24,392 nt of DNA. Source: JARLFX01 sp036404255. Lineage in GTDB: Bacteria; Acidobacteriota; Terriglobia; Terriglobales; Acidobacteriaceae. The notes beneath the pieces were generated by a model that was not told where the DNA came from, did not search any database, and saw nothing but the letters and a program-made list of their open reading frames with translations. Shown here piece after piece: positions 17,701 through 24,135 of this stretch. Positions within the stretch are counted from its first letter, which is position 1. The number at the start of each line of letters is the position of its first letter. The DNA lies in assembly GCA_036404255.1 (NCBI GenBank), contig DASWOP010000014.1, forward strand, positions 1-24,392, read 5' to 3'. Both the position numbers and the translations under genes were made by a program.

Positions 17701-19193
17701 CCTGCTTTGAGGATGGCGGGATTATCGCCATAGTCCACGTACGCTGCGATAAGCTGCGCATGCAGCGCCGGACGTGCCGCCGCCTGCGGAAACTTCTCGT
17801 CCAGCATGGAGAGTAACTGCTGCGCTTTGGCGCGATGGTAGTAGGGAAGTGCGCGCTTCTCCTCTTCGTGAAACTCCGATGCAGGTGATGCGGAGTTCAG
17901 CCAGAGAGAGAGTATCCCGTTCAGGTAGCCGGGTCCTTGATCCACCGTGGCAATGTCGCGATAGAGCGACAGGTTGCCGGCGCCCAGCGCGATATTCTGG
18001 TCGGGCGCAGTGAGCAGCACATGCACAATGCCGCTGAGCGCAGCCTCCTGGGCAGACTGGGCAGTGGCGGAGAGCCCACCCTCCGCATTGTAGAGCGCGA
18101 AATAGTAGCGAGCAGCCTCGTCGTAAAGGTTCACCCTGTCAAACAATGTGGCGCACACGTAGAGTTCATCCGCGGTCCACTTCGCCTTGCGTTGCTCCTT
18201 GCTTGCGCGGTAACTGTCCAGCATGGCTCGTGCCGCATCCAGGCGGCCCTGCTGCTGAAAGTAATAAAAGATTCGCACCGCAGAGATAAAATCGTCAGGA
18301 TTCTTAATCAGATTCGAGCGCGAATCGGCGAGCATCTGCCGCTGCCGGTGGGTGACAGCGAGCATGCCATAGTAGCTCTGCACCAGCTCTGCTGGCCACA
18401 GTGGCTGAAAGCTCGCATCGTAGATGGCCAGTGCATTCTGTGCCGACCCGCGTCGATACTCCACCAGCGCCGAAGCCTTGATAGGAAAGCTGGCATCCTG
18501 CGGAAACGCGCGTTTGTACTCCGTGATCGCAGCGATGGCCTCGTCAAAACGCTTTTCGCGAATGAGGTAGCTCACATAGTTCACGCGCGGTCCCGGCTCA
18601 GCAGGGTAGCGCGCCATCCATGCCTGGTATGCAGCAACCACTGTTTGGGGCGGCAGTGCCTGATCGTCTACAACACGCAGGATTCTAGCAACCGCGCCCC
18701 ACGCACGCTGTTGCGTGGCGGGTATGTACTCTTCCGCCGCAGGCGAAGGAGAGGCCACCACGCTCATCAGCGCGTGTACCTCCTGCTCTGGCTGCAGGCG
18801 GCGATGGTAGAAGTCAGCGAGCTGCAATGTAGCTGCTGCCACATCGGTAGAATGCGCGACGTGTTGCTTCCAATCTGCTTCCGCTGCGGTGAAATCCAGC
18901 GCCTGCTCGTCCATCTGTGCGCGCAGCGAATAGAGCTCTGCATCGGCTGGTGATTTTTTCAGCAGCGCCGTCAGCTCCCCCTGTGCCTCAGCCGGTGGGC
19001 GTGGATAGAGCGTCTTCACGCCCGGCAGATCCATCAGCCGGTAGAGCGCCGATTCGATCATCGAGGCGCTGATCGCATCCTGCATCCACGCCGGCAGTGC
19101 GGCACGCGCGCACACTACAGCACCGCCCATTGCAGTGCACGTCACCGCGCCGCACAGTATCCATGTTTGAACTTGACTACGGGAGGATTTCAA
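11733..19193 (-). CDS. Giant tetratricopeptide-repeat protein (about 2,486 residues), membrane-anchored or exported
   Basis: Almost entirely helical repeats of TPR type, from about residue 60 to the last 60 residues. Clear units include PNDPLLYERLAAFLQENN...EEIYRRAI near residue 650 and YTALAEAYADAKQPDAAVSEYGHALEIDPSS followed by VHRSIAVLQWNTGHKDDAVAQWKLAL in the C-terminal third. TPR solenoids bind other proteins, so a scaffold role is likely. The N-terminus (VQTWILCGAVTCTAMGGAVVCARA) is a signal peptide or anchor. The last 50 residues are basic and polar (LHASLEQSVLVRPRLTR). I place the start at the TTG at 19193, because AGGAGG lies 6 nt before it; an upstream TTG at 19226 has no such site. 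It overlaps the VIT-vWA gene by 17 nt and the DUF3352-like gene by 4 nt. Confidence 0.88.
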   Translation of the reverse strand: MKSSRSQVQTWILCGAVTCTAMGGAVVCARAALPAWMQDAISASMIESALYRLMDLPGVKTLYPRPPAEAQGELTALLKKSPADAELYSLRAQMDEQALDFTAAEADWKQHVAHSTDVAAATLQLADFYHRRLQPEQEVHALMSVVASPSPAAEEYIPATQQRAWGAVARILRVVDDQALPPQTVVAAYQAWMARYPAEPGPRVNYVSYLIREKRFDEAIAAITEYKRAFPQDASFPIKASALVEYRRGSAQNALAIYDASFQPLWPAELVQSYYGMLAVTHRQRQMLADSRSNLIKNPDDFISAVRIFYYFQQQGRLDAARAMLDSYRASKEQRKAKWTADELYVCATLFDRVNLYDEAARYYFALYNAEGGLSATAQSAQEAALSGIVHVLLTAPDQNIALGAGNLSLYRDIATVDQGPGYLNGILSLWLNSASPASEFHEEEKRALPYYHRAKAQQLLSMLDEKFPQAAARPALHAQLIAAYVDYGDNPAILKAGDDFLKGFPSAPERVSVAMNMADAYARTGNTAAEFALYDRMLVELAANSKGMPLTADGTATPVAQVQTNADARDENNGESKSASVEPAQTANNLDRALDLTATPPTIHVTNGTLNYGQLLERYLGRLSAAHQLPAALAVLRRELDRNPNDPLLYERLAAFLQENNFTSQQEEIYRRAIARFNDTSWYSKLARFYIRQKRQHEFSTLTHQVIDSFRGSELSTYLDNAGAGGWPQVYLEVNLYAHKRFPHNLQFTRNLLNAYTSRNTPDSVAWEQLMRQHWFESSELCGEFFDYLQRNNKLDGELTALQQIAASDAQQKQNPAATRELAEVDLWQSHFEESAPLLGRLTAAYPADVELGTEASSVFRSLAYADRSQTTRAIAIEKNLLAADPGNMDRLARIGDIYSDNTASVLGVEDASGALAVAAHYWHHMPLVHPGTPDGYLQSATVFWDYFQFDDALAQITLARNKFHDPTLYGYEAGAIDENKRDYAQAIAEYTAAATAGTPNDAAHRRLVVLAQRPAYDEMVDAATARAVLQKPTLAALGLRADVLAARKQKADIEALTDTAIQQSATLDDAAQLAAFAQQRRLTASYQRALQREITLAVDPVERIQLCYTLAQSYTAEKNMAAAQQVIESTYKDNPKLLGVVRTTVDFYWNNKQTTEAIATLTQAAHDANPTLRRAFTLEAASKSNESGDYAGARRLAAPLLADEPYNARYIAVVADSYALSGDNAGLRDFYTAKLAAIKDESLTPSERRDTIVSLRQGLIPALTRMKDYAAGMDQQIALLSAFPEDTNIIQGVALYALRYGRQQQLLAFLNKTVADSPRDSRFAIALGNIDTIFEDYASAIAAYAKAIAIRKDRMDTYIAKADLEERLQRFDDAVSEYERLYMLSYKDPQWMFKAAQARARQGKNDLAVRALQTAWIDGRPISAQNEFRVAAQLESWNMLNEARGFAEQGVKLAGDDLLAVNENREGAITYARILTRQRHADAALDVLQKARAGADESPNSPTVIIQQAEKQGLASVTESQWRKDLVAQRTDTAKQGFLAVIREVGTTVATYYTPEEKLAYAHLLDTARAGKPEVASVWIAAAEAAKLQDRVSQWLREVLLKNSQESKRNLQRFNSLEIDRMDNTVRGQTLEAYAMLQPVRDRGSIFAMAEDAWRDDANHAAELRVLGKIYLRNENSELRDRYFSLLLQTNSSGLVSQTAAANSVYAESAAAYALAHGNRSLAAAVVDSMAHGRTPLWHSANTALLGLYYADGATEPANSATDHAFHDALYDVTIGERLAVPADATQRFSGDLWFYYGMRYGVFRTISHMGDAEDFLAAGLESRPGVTASYTALAEAYADAKQPDAAVSEYGHALEIDPSSAAVHRSIAVLQWNTGHKDDAVAQWKLALALLHSMVDLRAVPESFWVDFSAIANDLQTNHLGASLQPEMDAVLRSYITKNGEYRSIELLRAAFAALGSTPQATDWVLSLAGTARYPAQLLSSLTNADWIPQPELGRIYRRELELAQASEQQRGDTEEDASYGILSTVQRNYLAYLLKQKSYAEAQNFFDSLRAARRQQDDMQPLRIELAAHQGRISRLLAEFASNALAAPSLEIIASAADTLRTTDKPSSRQLLEYVFQRKLEQHALAAPDFLSLAQARLDAADMGGALEVLHRMTMLGGDIYANIESAAKLLEDSGHAAEALPLLRTLAGSTPWNASYRIRLAQAERAAQQNQPAALAALASVAADPTAAYEVRVRAATALHGRGDNANFGSDELNLLAAGQAISAEQANQPYFVAARIAAADTASTQQKPGILRAALATAPSDALRVAIFHAELAADHSERALAAIRPLLDYRYEGPQNSDADNLQPADVQADETAEVTAEAATSWIDGSEDTQSWRYGSPLARLLHSREEKLAMALELAAMYEKLNQPRQQIAALKDAAHFMTEDKTRLDLLARIAKLQVRIELDQANSQRRPRLHASLEQSVLVRPRLTRTTTPVQEEQP

Positions 19194-21582
19194 CGCGCAC
19201 CTCCTGGGTTCCAATATTGTGTGCAATGTCTTCTGCTGTGACTGTCAGTGCGTAGGTTCCCGGCGCCAGCCTATCCGGAACCAGCATCTGTCCGGTACTC
19301 GCGCCAGCACTGCTGTTCCATCGCAGATCAGTCGGCGAAATACCGTCAAGCCGCGCAGTCAGCGTGCGTGTGTTCGCAGTGGCGGAGGCCTTCACCAGCA
19401 TCACGTCGCCGCGGTGGTATCGCGTGCGATCCAGCAATATACGAACCGCGGGCGGAGTGGATGCAATTACGAAGCTCTTTGATTCACTGTAGGTATGCCC
19501 GGCATCGTCACGCAGTATCAGGCGAACGGCATAGGTTCCGTCCTTCATATCCACGGGCGCGAGAAAGCGTGTCTCCCACAGATGGTCGCCATCTTTGCCT
19601 GCCTTGTCTTCCGATGCAATGTGGCGTAGTGGCTTGGTAAGGCCGAAAGGAAAGAGCGCGATGACGGAAGTGATCGCCGGATCCGTATGCACGCGCAGCA
19701 CTGGATCACCCGGGCGAATCACGCGCGGGCGAAGCAGCGAACGCGGCACCGCAAGAAAAGAGGTGTAGGGTGTAACAAATTTATATTTGCGCGAGAGCCG
19801 TATGATCTCGTCCACAGCCTCGCGCGTCTCGCCGTCGCGTGCAATCTGGTTAAGCAGGGCATTCACGCGCGCCTGTGCCCACATGCGCGGCAGCTGTGGA
19901 TGCGCTAGTGATTCAGCCGGCAGCGCCGCGCTGGCGTGCTCACTGAAGGCCTCACCGTTGCGCGTTCCACTCACGGTGAATGCAATCTTTTTGGCGGGCG
20001 TTGTGTAGTCGCCAACCCATCCTGCGATGGAGCCCGCGTAGACCGAATCATCCAGCGGATACAACGTGTGAATAGCGGCTGGCGGATTCACTCCAAGCGC
20101 CAAATCTGCAACCGGCCTGCTGGTAACCTTCGCCATGAACGAAGCCAGCTTTGCATCCAGCGGCTCGCTCGTCAGCACGTGCTCCAGCACGCCGTCGTTG
20201 CGCGCAAGCTGCGTCAGCAGCGGCAGATTTGCGTCGTCGCCCACGGCGAATATTGCCGTTCGCGGATGCTGCGCAGATTGCTTCCACTGCTGCGCATAGT
20301 TTGCGGCGATCTTCCGCGTGAGTATGGTCGCGCCGCGATCGGAGTTGCCGTCAGAGAGCACAATCATGCTGCTGTCCGGCTGCGTACACTGCGCCAGTGC
20401 TGCGGTCAGCGCATTGCCCAGGTCGGTTCCACCGCGCAGATGGCTCGCCTTCACAAACGCCAGCGCTCGTTGCCCCGTAGCTGCATCCGCGGCCACCGGC
20501 TGCTGCGCAAACGGTGAAACATCCTGGTTGAAGAGCAGCAGGTTAAATCGGTCCGTGGGCTTCAGCGAAAGCAGCAGCTTCTCCATGGCCGCGTAGCTGC
20601 GCTCCAGCTTCTCCCACTGCATAGAGAGTGAGTTATCAAACAGCAGAATCACGTTGCGCGGCGCTGCGGATGCAGCCGTCTGCGTTGGGTGGTTGCCCAG
20701 TCCGATCAACATCTGCGCCAGCAGAAACCCGGGCTCGGTGCGCGTCGCTTTTACTGGCGCTTGTTCATCCGGCAAACGCTGCGATGGTCGCGGATTGCGA
20801 TACGTCGTAATGGAGAGGGTATCCGCGGCGGCAGCATCCAGCATCCAGTTCGCCGCGAAGTCTTCCACCAGATTCACATTCGTGCCGTCGTAGTTGGCGA
20901 TCACGCTGTGTGCGTCCTGATGCACCATGCTCAGCGGATACGTCTTCGCAGCAAACTGCATCGCCTGCATCGAGAACTGTGAAGATCGAATCTCGATATG
21001 CAGATGCATGTGATGCGCAGTCTGCTGTTGATAGGCTGCGGGCCGCAGCGAGAGCAAAAAGCCCTGGTTGAACTGCGTAACCGTCAGCTTCTGGTGATAC
21101 TCCAGCTCCAACCGCTTAGTGCCATAGGCCGGAATCGGAACGATCTTCGCGCTGAAGACGATGCTGCTCTGCGGGTTCGAGCCATCACGTTCCCCGGCGG
21201 CAAGTAGCCCCGGATCGATCGCCTGCAATCGCGCCTGATCGTAGATCTCCTCCGCGCGTTTGCGTTCCAGTATCACCGCGGGAATGCGGACGGGCCCATC
21301 CCACGTTGCAAAGTCTGAGACCGTGCTTCCCGTGGGCAACGCAAAAACGTAGCTGCCTTCTTCAATGCGATTCGTATGGTTGGCGAAGATCTGTGTGATG
21401 CGGACGTGCGCATCACCATCGTCAACCACCACATCCACCTTCATCTCTTCCAGCGAGAGCACAGCAGAGTCCGGCAACTGCTTGTCGCGCGGAATCAGCA
21501 CGCCGGTATCGGCCGCCGCATCCATCGTCCACGTTGCCAGCATCGCCATCAGGGACAAGGTAGCAATTCGCATCATCTTCAC
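19177..21582 (-). CDS. Exported VIT and von Willebrand factor A domain protein
   Basis: An 801-residue protein with a signal peptide (MKMMRIATLSLMAMLATW... cleaved near AAA-DT, residue 25). A VIT domain (about 35-165; AVLSLEEMKVDV, ITQIFANHTNR, YVFALPTGSTVSDF, RKRAEEIYDQAR) precedes a vWA domain (about 308-470). The MIDAS metal site is complete: D316-x-S318-x-S320 (FDNSLSM), T386 in RGGTDLG and D411 in LSDG. A beta-rich C-terminal part (about 640-801) resembles Ig-like or macroglobulin-type domains. VIT-vWA proteins usually mediate Mg2+-dependent binding in the cell envelope; no sortase signal or C-terminal anchor is visible, so it is probably periplasmic. The GTG start overlaps the propeller stop by 4 nt (GTGA) with GGGAG 9 nt before it; ATGs at 21576 and 21573 are alternatives. 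Confidence 0.88.
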   Translation of the reverse strand: MKMMRIATLSLMAMLATWTMDAAADTGVLIPRDKQLPDSAVLSLEEMKVDVVVDDGDAHVRITQIFANHTNRIEEGSYVFALPTGSTVSDFATWDGPVRIPAVILERKRAEEIYDQARLQAIDPGLLAAGERDGSNPQSSIVFSAKIVPIPAYGTKRLELEYHQKLTVTQFNQGFLLSLRPAAYQQQTAHHMHLHIEIRSSQFSMQAMQFAAKTYPLSMVHQDAHSVIANYDGTNVNLVEDFAANWMLDAAAADTLSITTYRNPRPSQRLPDEQAPVKATRTEPGFLLAQMLIGLGNHPTQTAASAAPRNVILLFDNSLSMQWEKLERSYAAMEKLLLSLKPTDRFNLLLFNQDVSPFAQQPVAADAATGQRALAFVKASHLRGGTDLGNALTAALAQCTQPDSSMIVLSDGNSDRGATILTRKIAANYAQQWKQSAQHPRTAIFAVGDDANLPLLTQLARNDGVLEHVLTSEPLDAKLASFMAKVTSRPVADLALGVNPPAAIHTLYPLDDSVYAGSIAGWVGDYTTPAKKIAFTVSGTRNGEAFSEHASAALPAESLAHPQLPRMWAQARVNALLNQIARDGETREAVDEIIRLSRKYKFVTPYTSFLAVPRSLLRPRVIRPGDPVLRVHTDPAITSVIALFPFGLTKPLRHIASEDKAGKDGDHLWETRFLAPVDMKDGTYAVRLILRDDAGHTYSESKSFVIASTPPAVRILLDRTRYHRGDVMLVKASATANTRTLTARLDGISPTDLRWNSSAGASTGQMLVPDRLAPGTYALTVTAEDIAHNIGTQEVRVEILP
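19200..19205 (-). promoter_or_regulatory. Shine-Dalgarno AGGAGG that fixes the TTG start of the giant TPR gene
   Basis: Read on the minus strand, AGGAGG is followed by TGCGCG and then TTG at 19193-19191. The spacing of 6 nt is close to ideal and no ATG or GTG candidate nearby has an equal site. It lies within the last codons of the VIT-vWA gene (whose protein ends EVRVEILP). Confidence 0.7.
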
Positions 21583-23489
21583 GGAGCAAAGCTCCCTTCT
21601 GAAATCTTCACCGGCCCATTATCTGTTCCCACGTAGAGTTCGCCCGCGCGGGCCGCCAGCGCCGTTACATTTAGTGATGGCAGTCCCGCTGTGATCTGCG
21701 TCCAGTGGCGGCTGGCGCGACTGTAAACGAAGAGGCCATCACTCAGCGAACCGGCAAACACGTGGCTTGCTGTCACCAGCATCGCATTCGGATTGATCTC
21801 CGAATGCCGCGTCGCGCCTTCCATTGCCGTCACCTGTCCTGCGCCGTCCATCTGCATCACGCCCGCTCCATACGTGCCCACCATCCAGTCAGAGTCGAGC
21901 GCCACGACGGCGGTAATCCAGTTATGCTTCAGCCCGGAATTGTTGGCCGTCATATTATGCCGCACCGTCTTCTGCTGTAGTAGCGAAATGCCGCCAAGCG
22001 TGCCCGCCAGCAGATTGCCGCTGCGCTCGTCGCTGGCAAGAGCGTACACATGATTATTGACCAGCCCATGAAATGCGTAGAGGCTCTCCATGCCGTGCGG
22101 ATCGATAAACGTGATTCCTGCTGGCGTAGCAACCGCCATGCCCTCACGGGTAAATGCAATGTCCATCACCTGGTCGGCGATCAGGCCATCGCGCTGCAGT
22201 AGCACCTGGCGTTCACGGCCATTCGCATCGAAGAGGACGAGCCCGTTCGCCGTGGCCACATCCATGGTGTTCCGGCGTGGGTCCGTCACAATCCGGTTCA
22301 CACAGTAGATATGGTCGTCTTCCACGTGCTGTGCACGCTGCGCATCGTTGGAGAGGATGTCCAGTCCATGATCGAAGTAGCCGATCCACAATCTGCCATC
22401 CGGTGCAAAGTTAAGCGCAGCCACATTCCGGTCCGCCAGTGGCGAAGCGTGTGCCGCAAGCACCGGCTGCCATGTGCCTGTGCCGGTGCGGCGAAAGACG
22501 CCGCCCGAGGTAACTGCAAACAGCCCGTTGCTGGCGAAGAACTGCTCCACATGCAGCGCGCTGTTTTCGCCGGAAGCGTGCGGCGTACGCGGAGCGGCCA
22601 GCGGAATCTCTCTCACGCCATCATCAATTGAGCCAGCCAGCAGAAGATCGCCTGCGCTATACAAACTGTGGGTAAAAAATCCTGCAGCCAGGGTTCGTGC
22701 CGGTCGCCCACCATCAAACTCCGCAATGCCGAGCGGCGTGCCGATATAAACCTTCGCTCCGTTCAGCGCGATGGCTTCCACCTGCGAATCCGGCAAGCCC
22801 GTACCACCGCCAAAATTCTCCAGCTCACCCGCATGCCAGTGGAAGACGCCCCGGTCGCGTGTGCCCACCCAGAAGTTGCCCTCATCGCCTGCAAGCGCGG
22901 TGATCGTAAATCCACTTAAATTTGCGCTGAATGGAGCCAGCTCCTTGCCGTTGAAGACCAGCAGCCCGAGTTGCCGCGTTCCGATCAGCAGATCGCCGGA
23001 GCCAAGCGGTAGCAGCGCGGTCACATCGCGCGCCGCCACACTCTGCGGAAGTAGTTGCCGCAACCTGGCTCCGTCATAGAACAGAACCCCGCCGCCGCGC
23101 ATGGCCAGCATCAAACCCGGCTGAGCATCTCCCCGCAACTGCCCCGTAGCAATCCCAGCCAGCGGGAAGGGTGGAAGATCCAGCCCAGTGCGCAGCAGCC
23201 GCGGCTCGGCATCAAGCGAAGAAAATTCAGCCAGCCCGCCCGGCCCTGCCAGATACACCTTGCCCTGGAAGACGCTTCCCGATGCATAGCTATCCGGAGC
23301 AGCCAGCGGCTCAAAGCCGATATTTTCTGTCTTATTAAGAGCAAGCAGGCTGAAGGCGAGTTTCCCGCCTTCCATCACCTGGGTGCGTGTATGCGCAAGC
23401 TCGCGTTGGATATGAATGGCGGCAAAAATGCCAGCACCCAGCGCCAGAACCGTGGGCACCACTACTGCGATAACTGCCGCTCTGCGCAT
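21579..23489 (-). CDS. Membrane-anchored beta-propeller protein (two-component regulator propeller type, no output domain)
   Basis: The 636-residue protein begins with a short cytoplasmic MRRA and one transmembrane helix (residues 5-25). The rest is repeated beta-strand blades of the Reg_prop kind: LIGTRQLGLLVFNG, FWVGTRDRGVFHWHAGELENF, KVYIGTPLGIAEFDG, LWIGYFDHGLDILS, LLAGTLGGISLL and LYVGTDNGPVKIS at the C-terminus. Such propellers normally form the periplasmic sensor half of hybrid histidine kinases; here no kinase, receiver or DNA-binding region follows, so it could be a stand-alone binding or reporting module. It is the first gene of the minus-strand operon. No strong SD is seen before the ATG at 23489, which makes the start moderately uncertain. 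Confidence 0.85.
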   Translation of the reverse strand: MRRAAVIAVVVPTVLALGAGIFAAIHIQRELAHTRTQVMEGGKLAFSLLALNKTENIGFEPLAAPDSYASGSVFQGKVYLAGPGGLAEFSSLDAEPRLLRTGLDLPPFPLAGIATGQLRGDAQPGLMLAMRGGGVLFYDGARLRQLLPQSVAARDVTALLPLGSGDLLIGTRQLGLLVFNGKELAPFSANLSGFTITALAGDEGNFWVGTRDRGVFHWHAGELENFGGGTGLPDSQVEAIALNGAKVYIGTPLGIAEFDGGRPARTLAAGFFTHSLYSAGDLLLAGSIDDGVREIPLAAPRTPHASGENSALHVEQFFASNGLFAVTSGGVFRRTGTGTWQPVLAAHASPLADRNVAALNFAPDGRLWIGYFDHGLDILSNDAQRAQHVEDDHIYCVNRIVTDPRRNTMDVATANGLVLFDANGRERQVLLQRDGLIADQVMDIAFTREGMAVATPAGITFIDPHGMESLYAFHGLVNNHVYALASDERSGNLLAGTLGGISLLQQKTVRHNMTANNSGLKHNWITAVVALDSDWMVGTYGAGVMQMDGAGQVTAMEGATRHSEINPNAMLVTASHVFAGSLSDGLFVYSRASRHWTQITAGLPSLNVTALAARAGELYVGTDNGPVKISEGSFAP

Positions 23490-23758
23490 TGTAGGAGCCT
23501 GGCCTGATCCGTGTTAGTTCGGCAGGGAATCCAGCGTAGCACGTGCTTGTGTTGTGGAAAGTGTAATACACGTTTAGGGTAATTACCCATGGGGAATCCA
23601 GACGCAGATGGCGCACCGTGCGGACGTCCGGACCGCATTCAGTATGGATGGGTTGTTGCAAGGATGAGATGACTGCAGAAGAGGGCAAAAATCACTTAAC
23701 TTGCCATTTTAGAGCAAGAGCAAAGGAGCCATACTGCAAACTAATCCATTAATTTTAT
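23490..23758 (-). promoter_or_regulatory. Palindrome-rich leader and presumed promoter region of the envelope operon
   Basis: This 269-bp gap holds the presumed promoter of the five-gene minus-strand operon. Several perfect palindromes lie within about 100 bp: AGCACGTGCT (23538-23547), GTGTAATACAC (23561-23571), GGGTAATTACCC (23577-23588) and CGGACGTCCG (23621-23630, overlapped by GTCCGGAC at 23626-23633). They could be operator sites. I cannot place -35/-10 boxes with confidence. Confidence 0.45.
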
Positions 23759-23803
<45 letters not shown>

Positions 23804-23821
23804 TTAGGAATCTGCTTCATC

Positions 23822-23887
23822 CAGCATTGCTCAATGCTGCTATATCTTGCTTATAAATATAGGTTTACTAGCCGCTTTCTAGCGGCT
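23822..23887. repeat. Two 7-bp hairpins next to the att core
   Basis: First hairpin: CAGCATT (23822-23828) / AATGCTG (23833-23839) with loop GCTC. Second: AGCCGCT (23870-23876) / AGCGGCT (23881-23887) with loop TTCT. Both are perfect. The spacer between them is AT-rich. They may be recombinase- or excisionase-related, or short terminators at the element end. Confidence 0.6.
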
Positions 23888-23890
23888 CAA

Positions 23891-23940
23891 AATGTGGGTA
23901 TTACCCACATTTACCCACCATTTTGCAGCAGTCTACCCAC
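23891..23940. repeat. TACCCAC repeats, probable integrase arm-type sites
   Basis: TACCCAC occurs three times on the plus strand (23902-23908, 23912-23918, 23934-23940) and once inverted as GTGGGTA (23894-23900). The inverted pair forms a 10-bp perfect palindrome AATGTGGGTA / TACCCACATT (23891-23900 and 23902-23911) with a single base between. A cluster of short repeats about 90-140 bp from a tRNA-derived core is the normal layout of arm-binding sites of phage-type integrases. Confidence 0.6.
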
Positions 23941-24012
23941 AAAAGTCCCCACAGTGATTTATGGCTCGATTGCTGGATCCGCGTATCCGCACATGGGGAA
24001 GATGCCCCTCTC

Positions 24013-24135
24013 TTTTGCTGGCGTGCAAGCATCGTGCGTTTCGCAGAACCCGTCAAGGGTTCGCTGCGCCGCATACAGGACATGCGCCCTTGACCGAACC
24101 TGCACAACGCACGGAGAACAATCTTGCCAGCAAAA
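24013..24135. ncRNA. Nested 123-nt imperfect palindrome, possible structured RNA or DNA hairpin
   Basis: Four stems nest without conflict: TTTTGCTGGC (24013-24022) with GCCAGCAAAA (24126-24135), 10 bp; CGTGCGTT (24033-24040) with AACGCACG (24106-24113), 8 bp; GTCAAGGG (24052-24059) with CCCTTGAC (24087-24094), 8 bp; CGCAT (24070-24074) with ATGCG (24082-24086), 5 bp and a 7-nt loop. The first two internal loops are nearly symmetric (10/12 and 11/11 nt). A competing small hairpin GAACCC/GGGTTC (24046-24051/24057-24062) also exists. Strand, promoter and family are unknown; I do not recognise it as a known RNA class. Confidence 0.45.
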
